Shown one piece after another: positions 1-4,697 of a DNA stretch of 5,906 nucleotides. The stretch spans positions 1-5,906 of the forward strand of contig CALJNJ010000010.1 of the NCBI GenBank assembly GCA_937981945.1, read 5' to 3'. The notes under the pieces are model-generated. The model had not been told where the DNA came from, searched no databases, and saw nothing but the letters and a program-made list of their open reading frames with translations. How positions within the stretch are numbered: position 1 is the stretch's first letter; every line of letters begins with the position of its first letter. Both the position numbers and the translations under genes were made by a program. The stretch is from an uncultured Caulobacterales bacterium (lineage in GTDB: Bacteria > Pseudomonadota > Alphaproteobacteria > Caulobacterales > Maricaulaceae).

Positions 1-727
1 CCCGCCCGTCCAGATGAACCATGTCGCCGGGATCGGCAGCGTCAGGCCTGAGTTTTTCGATCACATCCGTATATTTTCCGTTGGGCACAAAACAAATGTC
101 CTGACTGTCAGGCTTGGACGCCACGCGCAGGCCGAACTCCTGAGCCAGCTCACGGGTTTTGGTCTTATCCATTCCGCCCAGGGGAAAGCGGAGGAATTCC
201 AATTGCTCCCGAGTCGTGGCAAACAGGAAGTAGCTTTGATCTTTTCCGAAATCATGGGCACGGTGAAGCTCTGCGCCGCCGGGGCCCATTATCCGCTTAA
301 TATAATGACCGGTCGCCATACAATCCGCGCCCAGATCCTTAGCCACTTGGAACAGATCGCGAAATTTGACGGTTTGATTGCAGCGCACGCACGGAATGGG
401 GGTTGACCCTTTCAGATAAGTATCAGCGAAGTCATCCATGACGCTTTCACTAAATTTGCTTTCGTAATCGAGTACGTAATGGGGAAAGCCCATCATTTCA
501 GCCACGCGCTGCGCGTCATATATATCCTGACCGGCACAACAGGCTTTGGCTTTTTGAATGGCCTCGCCGTGATCATAGAGCTGCAGGGTCACGCCAATGA
601 CGTCATAACCCTCACGGGCCAGCATCGCCGCGCACACAGAACTGTCCACGCCGCCTGACATGGCGACGACAACCCTGGTTTCGCTGACAGGCTTTGAGAA
701 GCCTATAGAGTTTAGTTTTTCCGTCAT
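1..727 (-). CDS. mnmA: tRNA-specific 2-thiouridylase MnmA (3' end cut by window edge)
   Basis: MnmA adenylates and then thiolates C2 of the wobble uridine (U34) in tRNA-Lys, -Glu and -Gln, using persulfide sulfur delivered by a relay protein or desulfurase. I translated the minus strand from the ATG at 727-725 and obtained 242 residues without a stop, running off the left edge; family members are roughly 360-400 residues, so about the first two thirds is present. The ATP-pyrophosphatase loop SGGVDSS lies at residues 24-30. The catalytic nucleophile cysteine is in PCVRCN (Cys113), and the partner persulfide cysteine is in SQDICFVP (Cys212). ATGHY (138-142) and DQSYFL (163-168) are further family signatures. 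All key residues are intact. A start at Met23 would remove the beta strand before the PP-loop, so 727 is preferred, although no strong ribosome site precedes it. The gene is divergent from sciP. Identification is firm. Confidence 0.97.
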   Translation of the reverse strand, partial: MTEKLNSIGFSKPVSETRVVVAMSGGVDSSVCAAMLAREGYDVIGVTLQLYDHGEAIQKAKACCAGQDIYDAQRVAEMMGFPHYVLDYESKFSESVMDDFADTYLKGSTPIPCVRCNQTVKFRDLFQVAKDLGADCMATGHYIKRIMGPGGAELHRAHDFGKDQSYFLFATTREQLEFLRFPLGGMDKTKTRELAQEFGLRVASKPDSQDICFVPNGKYTDVIEKLRPDAADPGDMVHLDGR

Positions 728-854
728 TTCAATCTTAACGTATCATTTGTGCCGTCTGATTTACGCCATTTTCGTTAACCATTGGGCCTGAAATTATTAA
801 TATTGCCCGCCATATAGGGGCGCAACTGTCACAAGTCGAGACAGGGCATGGGCT

Positions 855-882
855 GAATCAAGAAAAAAGGCTCAATAGAATC
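855..882. promoter_or_regulatory. Pair of GANTC (CcrM-type) methylation sites upstream of sciP
   Basis: GAATC occurs at 855-859 and again at 878-882. In Caulobacter and relatives, GANTC is methylated by CcrM, and its methylation state tunes promoters together with GcrA. Two copies 23 bp apart in a promoter region of a cell-cycle gene suggest methylation-dependent control, but no CcrM gene is in the window, so this is inference. Confidence 0.5.
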
Positions 883-910
883 AAATACTTATTTTTGAAA
901 CAGAGATTTG

Positions 911-948
911 TTAACCATAATTGACGGCTGTTAACCTTGGTAAACCAT
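911..948 (+). promoter_or_regulatory. Cluster of three TTAACC-type CtrA half-sites
   Basis: TTAACCAT (911-918), TTAACCTT (931-938) and TAAACCAT (941-948) run in the same orientation, with starts offset by 20 and 10 bp, so they would lie on the same face of the helix. TTAACCAT resembles a single CtrA half-site. They lie upstream of the full CtrA box at 977-992 and probably act as auxiliary binding sites; this function is inferred. Confidence 0.5.
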
Positions 949-976
949 TGTTTTTATTGCAATTTTTTACAGGAGC

Positions 977-1007
977 TTAAATTCTTTTTAACCCCCTGAG
1001 TTTATAA
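977..1007 (+). promoter_or_regulatory. Consensus CtrA box and putative sciP promoter
   Basis: TTAA-attcttt-TTAAC at 977-992 matches the CtrA consensus TTAA-N7-TTAAC at every defined base. Nine bases further on, TTATAA at 1002-1007 is a plausible -10 hexamer, which places the CtrA box over the -35 region, the usual layout of CtrA-activated promoters. Transcription would start near 1014, giving a short leader before the sciP start at 1049. In Caulobacter sciP is activated by CtrA, so the arrangement fits the known circuit. Confidence 0.8.
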
Positions 1008-1048
1008 GTCTGAATGTCAGGTGAATTAAAAACAATTAGGGGCAGTTA

Positions 1049-1321
1049 ATGTCGACGCAAAAAATGAAAAGAGAAAATGTCGTAATCGGACCGGAAGGGA
1101 CGCCGCTCACGCTGGCTGACCTGCCAAAGCCTGATACTGTTCGCTGGGTTATCCGGCGCAAGGCAGAAGTTGTTGCAGCTGTTCGCGGCGGACTACTGAC
1201 ATTGGAAGCAGCTTGTGATCGTTACGGTTTATCCGGAGAAGAGTTTTTGTCTTGGCAGCGTTCTATTGAATCCCACGGGATTTCAGGTCTTCGGACAACA
1301 CGGACACAACAATATCGCTAA
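1049..1321 (+). CDS. sciP: SciP, CtrA-inhibitory protein (DUF1153)
   Basis: SciP is a small helix-turn-helix protein that accumulates in G1 swarmer cells of Caulobacter. It represses transcription from CtrA-activated promoters by interacting with CtrA and DNA. The 90-residue product has the family length. It has the conserved start of the domain (GPEGTPLTLADLP, 14-26), the highly conserved basic helix RWVIRRKAEVVAAVRGGL (32-49), a second helix with EEFLSWQ (64-70), and the family-typical end with GLR and QQYR (80-90). The ATG at 1049 follows AGGGG (1038-1042) at good spacing. A perfect CtrA box lies upstream, so CtrA probably activates its own antagonist here. The gene stands alone, with its own terminator directly downstream and mnmA divergent. 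Confidence in the family is very high; the cell-cycle role is carried over from Caulobacter. Confidence 0.96.
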   Translation: MSTQKMKRENVVIGPEGTPLTLADLPKPDTVRWVIRRKAEVVAAVRGGLLTLEAACDRYGLSGEEFLSWQRSIESHGISGLRTTRTQQYR

Positions 1322-1348
1322 ATGACGACTTTAACAGAGTCATGAATG

Positions 1349-1372
1349 AAGCCGCCTCCGGGGCGGCTTTTT
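1349..1372 (+). terminator. Rho-independent terminator of sciP
   Basis: GCCGCC (1351-1356) pairs with GGCGGC (1362-1367) across a 5-base loop; flanking AA/TT extend the stem, and the T-run continues to 1372. It lies 28 bp after the sciP stop codon. It should separate sciP from the next gene. Confidence 0.88.
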
Positions 1373-1536
1373 GCTGTTTGGACAGCTAATTTTACGGGTG
1401 ATTTCAGACACGGTTTTTTAACCATAAACAGAATGAAACCATTTCTTAAGCTTACCCCTTAGACGGCAATTAAGACCTATCCGCTAAAAAACACCCAATG
1501 CCGCAACAGACGGCTTTTTATTAGGGTGTAAAAAGA
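1373..1536 (+). promoter_or_regulatory. Upstream region of the MinD-like gene with CtrA-like sites
   Basis: This stretch contains no gene. A TTAACCAT half-site lies at 1418-1425. TTAG-acggcaa-TTAAG at 1459-1474 matches the CtrA box TTAA-N7-TTAAC except for the last base of each half. A possible weak -10 (TAAAAA, 1485-1490) lies 10 bp after it, similar to the spacing seen before sciP. AGGG at 1523-1526 is the only ribosome-site candidate, about 10 bp from the start at 1537. CtrA control is plausible but rests on imperfect sites. Confidence 0.45.
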
Positions 1537-2223
1537 ATGGCGAAAACACAGCCACATACAGATGCAACGCCGAAGCAACAATTGATTCCCGTTTTCGCGG
1601 CCAATCAAGACTTGGGACAAGCTGAAACGACGATCGCATTGGCGAAAGCTGCGGCTGCGCGCGGTGAAACCGTATTATTGCTGGATTGCCAGGGCGGAGA
1701 GCTCATGGACGCTGCGGGCATCATCTATAATAAAACTCTGGCCGACGTAATGCTGCACGGTGCGGATATGCAGGATGTCAAATATGTGACATCCAATGAG
1801 CATTTCACCGCGGCCGCGGCCGGCAAAATGAGTCTGGATCTGTTGCTGGGAAGCTTAGCTGCTTTGTCCATGGAATATGACTGGGTATTTGTCGGCACGG
1901 AAGCCGGGTGTACACCCGCCCATGTCAGACTGGCCGGCGCCGCCGATACCAGCCTGGTATGTTATTCCTCCGACAGCGATAAATATATGCGGGCTTACTG
2001 GATGACAGAAGCCGTTCGCCGCCGTCACCCGGAATTTGATCCTCTTTTGATGTCGTTCGGTCCCCGTCAGGGCGCCAATGAAACGGCCCTTATGTTGATT
2101 GAAACCATCAAAGAATATTTGGGCGCGCCGCCGCCTTATATCGGTCACGACAGTGATCCTTGGGTTGCTCCTAAGGCGCTGATCAGCATGATCGAAATGG
2201 CCAAGCTGAAAAAAGCCGCCTAA
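1537..2223 (+). CDS. MinD/ParA-family protein with degenerate ATPase motifs
   Basis: The 228-residue protein has the outline of a MinD/ParA/FlhG-type deviant Walker ATPase but not its catalytic residues. After a 14-residue polar N-terminus, a beta strand (LIPVFAAN) leads to AANQDLGQAETT (21-32), which sits where GKGGVGKTT is expected; both signature lysines are absent. The strand-plus-aspartate LLLDCQGG (47-54) corresponds to the conserved LLIDxDPQ segment. DWVFVGTEAG (115-124) aligns with DYVIIDTPAG, but the Walker B aspartate is replaced by Gly120. Later strands (SLVCYSSDSD, 139-148) also follow the MinD fold. It is therefore probably unable to hydrolyse ATP and may act as a binding partner or scaffold. 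Position next to sciP and CtrA-like sites upstream suggest a role in cell-cycle, polarity or flagellar placement; this is inference. The gene appears monocistronic. I do not recognise a named family member. Confidence 0.75.
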   Translation: MAKTQPHTDATPKQQLIPVFAANQDLGQAETTIALAKAAAARGETVLLLDCQGGELMDAAGIIYNKTLADVMLHGADMQDVKYVTSNEHFTAAAAGKMSLDLLLGSLAALSMEYDWVFVGTEAGCTPAHVRLAGAADTSLVCYSSDSDKYMRAYWMTEAVRRRHPEFDPLLMSFGPRQGANETALMLIETIKEYLGAPPPYIGHDSDPWVAPKALISMIEMAKLKKAA

Positions 2224-2244
2224 TTTTCAAAAAAATGCACCACT

Positions 2245-2264
2245 GCGCGACGGATTTGTCGCGC
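2245..2264. repeat. Perfect 7-bp inverted repeat between the MinD-like and EF-hand genes
   Basis: GCGCGAC (2245-2251) and GTCGCGC (2258-2264) form a perfect GC-rich hairpin with a 6-base loop. It lies 21 bp after the stop of the MinD-like gene. No T-run follows, so it is not a standard intrinsic terminator. It could be a weak or Rho-assisted 3' end, an mRNA-stabilising structure, or an operator for the operon that begins at 2310. Confidence 0.5.
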
Positions 2265-2309
2265 CGGGCCGTTTAATGTTACAGATAGCACAATTAATGG
2301 AGATTATCT

Positions 2310-2954
2310 GTGACACATTTGAAAATTTTGGCCCTGTCAGCAGCCCTGACTTTATCTGCCTTTACGCCGGCGATGGCCGGCCCTGACGCCGATACAAATG
2401 GCGACGGAACAATCACACGCGCGGAATGTAACGCTGCCTCTCAGGCACGCTTTGAAAAAGCCGATACAAACCGCGACGGATATTTGACGGAAACCGAGCG
2501 TCAACAAGCCAGAGAAATGCGCGCCCAAGACAAACGGGCGGGCCATTTTGATAAGCTGGACGCCAATGGCGACGGGTTTGTTTCGCGCTCCGAATTTGAA
2601 GCCGCCGGCGCTTCGAGACACGACAAACGAAGTGAAAAAAGAACCGACAGAAAAAGCGCCATGCTGGAGCGTTTCGATACGGATAATGACGGCGTCATCT
2701 CAGATTCTGAAAAGTCAGAAGCGCGCGAGAAGCTTAAGGCAATGCGTCAAAAGTCCGGTGATCGCCGGAAACGCGGTGATCGTCGCGGCGGCAAGAAAAA
2801 TGTCGATACAAATGGTGACGGCATGATCTCGGCCCAGGAATACCAAGCCGGCGCCGACCGTATGTTTGAGCATTTAGATGCCAATGGCGACGGCATGCTG
2901 AGCGAAGGTGAAGGCCGCCGCCGTAAAGGCAAGCGTCGCGGCTCCCGCCGCTAA
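2310..2954 (+). CDS. Secreted protein with six EF-hand motifs
   Basis: This 214-residue protein begins with a signal peptide (about residues 1-23: one Lys, a hydrophobic core, and an AMA cleavage site before GPDAD), so it should act in the periplasm or outside the cell. Six canonical 12-residue EF-hand loops of the DxNxDGxIxxxE type start at residues 28, 52, 84, 123, 166 and 190. Each has acidic or Asn ligands at 1, 3 and 5, Gly at 6 and Glu at 12, so all look competent to bind calcium. The linker at 146-163 and the C-terminal tail (202-214) are packed with Arg, Lys and Gly, giving a strongly basic protein despite the acidic loops. The start is GTG at 2310, supported by GGAG at 2299-2302; an ATG at 2297 is in another frame. 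The stop overlaps the sigma-factor start by one base, which implies co-transcription. Its exact role is unknown; it may be a metal-sensing partner of, or target for, the adjoining sigma module. Confidence 0.88.
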   Translation: MTHLKILALSAALTLSAFTPAMAGPDADTNGDGTITRAECNAASQARFEKADTNRDGYLTETERQQAREMRAQDKRAGHFDKLDANGDGFVSRSEFEAAGASRHDKRSEKRTDRKSAMLERFDTDNDGVISDSEKSEAREKLKAMRQKSGDRRKRGDRRGGKKNVDTNGDGMISAQEYQAGADRMFEHLDANGDGMLSEGEGRRRKGKRRGSRR

Positions 2955-3526
2955 TGCCGATCGGCGCGCCTATACAATCGTCCGGGGTCGACCCGGACGG
3001 TGATTTAATCACCCGTATCATCAATGGCGACAAAACCGCTTTTGCGCAATTGATCGACCGGCGCGCGCCGTCTTTATCGGCTTTGGCCGCGCAAATGCTG
3101 GGGGATGTCCATATGGCAGAAGACATTGTGCAGACCGTCTTTTTAAAGACCTGGCAAATGCTCCCTAACTGGGAGCCCGGGCGGGCCAAGCTGATGACCT
3201 GGATGCGGCGGGTCACCGTCAATCAATGTTTGGATAATCTGAGAAAGTCCAAACCGATTTATACGGATAATCTGCCGGACGTGGTATCCGACAAAGACAG
3301 CCCTGAAGCAGCTTTGTCAGACAATCTCAGATCGGCTCAAATCCGGCGAATTATGGCCGATTTGCCGGACCGGCAGAAAATGGCGCTGACCTTGTTTTAT
3401 TATCAAGAGCTGAGCTTAAAAGAAGCCGCGAATGTTATGGACATTTCGCCTGACGCTTTTGAATCCCTTATTCGCCGGTCCCGATCGGCATTTAAACAAA
3501 AACTGCAAGCGGAGACTTTACAATGA
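2954..3526 (+). CDS. ECF-family RNA polymerase sigma factor
   Basis: This is an extracytoplasmic-function sigma factor, which directs RNA polymerase to a small regulon in response to an envelope signal. It has 190 residues, as expected. Region 2 spans about 34-99 and includes the typical MLGDVHMAEDIVQTVFLKTW helix, then a WEPGRAKLMTWMRRVTVN segment (residues 73-90) and CLDNLRK. A short linker (about 100-127) leads to region 4 (about 128-186), with LPDRQKMALTLFYYQELS and the helix-turn-helix EAANVMDISPDAFESLIRRS. Region 3 is absent, as in all ECF factors. The ATG overlaps the stop of the EF-hand gene (TAATG) and has no clear ribosome site of its own, so translation is probably coupled. Its own stop overlaps the next gene by ATGA, the usual layout for a sigma and anti-sigma pair. 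I cannot place it in a numbered ECF group with certainty. Confidence 0.93.
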   Translation: MPIGAPIQSSGVDPDGDLITRIINGDKTAFAQLIDRRAPSLSALAAQMLGDVHMAEDIVQTVFLKTWQMLPNWEPGRAKLMTWMRRVTVNQCLDNLRKSKPIYTDNLPDVVSDKDSPEAALSDNLRSAQIRRIMADLPDRQKMALTLFYYQELSLKEAANVMDISPDAFESLIRRSRSAFKQKLQAETLQ

Positions 3527-4014
3527 GAATTGAAGAGTTTGAAAACTTCATCGATCTGTATGGCGCAAATTTTGATATTTGGCCTGACCCGGCGGCCGCG
3601 AAACGTTTCGCGATGGACAATGCCGAGTTGACGGAAAAATTATTGGCAGAAGCCCGGGAAATCGACGCGGCTTTGGAACAGGTTCGAGTGACGCCAGGAA
3701 CCGATATGCTCAAAGCCAGAATTTTATCGGAAATCGACCGGGAAAATGTTTCCGCCGAAGTGCCGGCCAACTCCAACAAGCCCGGCTTGGGCTATAAAGC
3801 CGCCGCAGCGGCCATGATGATGTCGTTTGTCCTGGGATTTGCGGGCGCTAATATGATGCCTGCGCCCGATGCTTCTGATGATTTTGTGCTAACAGCCGAA
3901 GACGAATTATTGTCAGATGATGACATTGTTTTGACCGCCGATGCCGAATGGGAAAGTTTCGCCGAAGATTACGGCTTTGATGATATTTATGATTGGGTCA
4001 ATCCGGCGCCTTAA
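3523..4014 (+). CDS. Probable single-pass membrane anti-sigma factor
   Basis: The 163-residue product has a cytoplasmic-type helical N-terminal part (1-75) with YGANFDIWPD (13-22) near the start, a pattern I associate with small proteins encoded after ECF sigma genes in alphaproteobacteria. One hydrophobic segment (about 93-112, AAAAAMMMSFVLGFAGANMM) probably spans the inner membrane. A strongly acidic C-terminal tail (113-163) would face the periplasm. The tail holds a tandem repeat, DDFVLTAEDE (119-128) and DDIVLTADAE (133-142). There is no HxxxCxxC zinc motif, so it is not a ZAS-type anti-sigma. The ATGA overlap with the sigma gene supports a direct regulatory partnership: it would hold the sigma factor inactive until a periplasmic signal is sensed. 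Anti-sigma function is inferred from order, overlap, topology and the N-terminal pattern, not from a recognised domain. A terminator follows directly. Confidence 0.75.
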   Translation: MRIEEFENFIDLYGANFDIWPDPAAAKRFAMDNAELTEKLLAEAREIDAALEQVRVTPGTDMLKARILSEIDRENVSAEVPANSNKPGLGYKAAAAAMMMSFVLGFAGANMMPAPDASDDFVLTAEDELLSDDDIVLTADAEWESFAEDYGFDDIYDWVNPAP

Positions 4015-4033
4015 CGACGCCAACTGCAGACAT

Positions 4034-4060
4034 AAAAAAACGGCGGGAGTTCCCGCCGTT
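4034..4060. terminator. Bidirectional terminator between the sigma operon and the FliJ-like gene
   Basis: CGGCGGG (4041-4047) pairs with CCCGCCG (4052-4058) around a 4-base AGTT loop; AA before and TT after extend the stem. Seven A residues at 4034-4040 become a T-run on the minus strand, so it is a textbook terminator for the gene ending at 4100. On the plus strand the T-run is short and interrupted, so it should be weaker there, but it lies 26 bp after the anti-sigma stop and probably serves both. Confidence 0.88.
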
Positions 4061-4099
4061 CTCTTCGCCCCCTGAAGCGCCCTCCCACGCGCGGTGCCC

Positions 4100-4471
4100 T
4101 TAAGCGCCGCGTTTTAGTCTTTTCTCAGCCTGTTGAGCCATTTGTCTGGCACGAACCCGCTCAAAACTGTCGAGAGCTTCAAGCGCCATTTGCAGTTCGT
4201 TTGCCAAATTGACGTTTTGGTCCGAAATATCTTCTAAAGAAGAGCGAAGGTTCTTTTTACGGGCAATTACTGACTGCGCGTATGAGCCATAGGCTACGTA
4301 ACCGTCTTTTGTTGCATCCGCATCGACTTCGTCTTCCGGCACACTATCGTTTAGTTTGCGGATTTGACGCTCCAGATCTTCTCTGGTTGCTTCTAATACG
4401 GCTATTCTTTTCTGCAGATCTTCAATCGCGAATCGCGTTTGACGAATGCTGCGCTCCATGGCCTGACTCAT
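4100..4471 (-). CDS. fliJ: FliJ-like flagellar export coiled-coil protein
   Basis: FliJ is a small cytoplasmic coiled-coil protein of the flagellar type III export machine; it sits in the centre of the FliI ATPase ring and binds FlhA. This 123-residue protein is nearly all helix: a first heptad-rich helix at about 5-42, a short acidic break (43-58), and a second helix at about 62-121. The second helix has a family-like end, ALDSFERVRARQM (99-111), followed by a basic tail. Length and two-helix layout fit FliJ, but the family is poorly conserved and any small antiparallel coiled coil would look similar. The ATG at 4471 has AGGTGA just upstream (4480 down to 4475 on the minus strand). No fliI is adjacent. 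It is divergent from ctrA and convergent with the sigma operon, and ends at a good terminator. Function is moderately supported. Confidence 0.6.
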   Translation of the reverse strand: MSQAMERSIRQTRFAIEDLQKRIAVLEATREDLERQIRKLNDSVPEDEVDADATKDGYVAYGSYAQSVIARKKNLRSSLEDISDQNVNLANELQMALEALDSFERVRARQMAQQAEKRLKRGA

Positions 4472-4508
4472 AACTCACCTAACTTCATTTTTTTATTAGG
4501 GTTTGCCC

Positions 4509-4536
4509 CTTGTTGAAATTCTTATACATCAACAAG
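4509..4536. repeat. Perfect inverted repeat with 8-bp arms (possible operator)
   Basis: CTTGTTGA (4509-4516) and TCAACAAG (4529-4536) are exact reverse complements separated by 12 bases. The arm centres are 20 bp apart, about two helical turns, which would suit a dimeric DNA-binding protein. On the minus strand it would lie in the promoter or leader of the FliJ-like gene, 38 bp before its start. No T-run follows on either strand, so it is not a terminator. The binding factor is unknown. Confidence 0.55.
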
Positions 4537-4603
4537 ATTACGGTCAGGTAAACGAGGCTCTAACAAAGGCCTAACAAACAGCGTTAAAAAATATACACAC
4601 TTG

Positions 4604-4619
4604 TTAACACTTGATTTAC
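4604..4619 (+). promoter_or_regulatory. Near-consensus CtrA box upstream of ctrA
   Basis: TTAA-cacttga-TTTAC matches TTAA-N7-TTAAC at eight of nine defined positions. It lies about 80 bp before the ctrA start, with a GANTC site at 4622-4626 immediately after it. It supports autoregulation of ctrA, as known in Caulobacter. I see no convincing -10 hexamer at the expected distance. Confidence 0.6.
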
Positions 4620-4697
4620 GGGATTCCCATACCACTGAAAACAAGTTAACCATATTCCCATCGCTAATGGGGGTGATTCGCCGGGAGGTAAGGGCTT

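Larger units (their letters stand above)
728..1048. promoter_or_regulatory. mnmA-sciP divergent intergenic region
   Basis: This 321-bp AT-rich stretch has no credible gene. It holds GANTC sites at 855-859 and 878-882 (both GAATC), a TTAACCAT element at 775-782, a phased group of TTAACC/TAAACC elements at 911-948, a perfect CtrA box at 977-992 and a sciP ribosome site. The signal density is concentrated on the sciP side, and the TTAACC elements are all oriented toward sciP. Nothing comparable stands out as a promoter for mnmA. Confidence 0.75.
4472..4697. promoter_or_regulatory. Divergent fliJ-like / ctrA regulatory region
   Basis: No gene lies in these 226 bp. From left to right there are the minus-strand ribosome site (4475-4480), an inverted repeat with 8-bp arms (4509-4536), a near-consensus CtrA box (4604-4619), GANTC sites at 4622-4626 and 4675-4679 (both GATTC), a TTAACCAT half-site (4646-4653), a small hairpin (4657-4671) and a strong ctrA ribosome site (GGAGG, 4684-4688). 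A further GANTC (4465-4469) lies within the first codons of the FliJ-like gene. The combination recalls the Caulobacter ctrA promoter, where GANTC methylation and CtrA feedback both act. Confidence 0.7.

Noticed and set aside
14..406. Plus-strand open frame of 130 codons at the left edge
   Set aside because: It is antisense to mnmA, whose minus-strand reading shows the PP-loop and both catalytic cysteines; the plus-strand product has no recognisable features.
2297..2299. ATG as the start of the EF-hand gene
   Set aside because: It is in a different frame from the signal peptide and EF-hand loops; the GTG at 2310 with GGAG upstream is in frame.
2548..2826. Plus-strand frame inside the EF-hand gene
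   Set aside because: It is an out-of-frame reading of a gene with six intact EF-hand loops in the correct frame.
2388..2915. Direct DNA repeats such as GCCAATGGCGACGG within the EF-hand gene
   Set aside because: They follow from the repeated EF-hand loop codons and are not a separate repeat element or CRISPR array.
2734..3222. Minus-strand open frame of 162 codons across the EF-hand and sigma genes
   Set aside because: It crosses the junction of two well-supported plus-strand genes and has no domain or ribosome site; it is a shadow frame.
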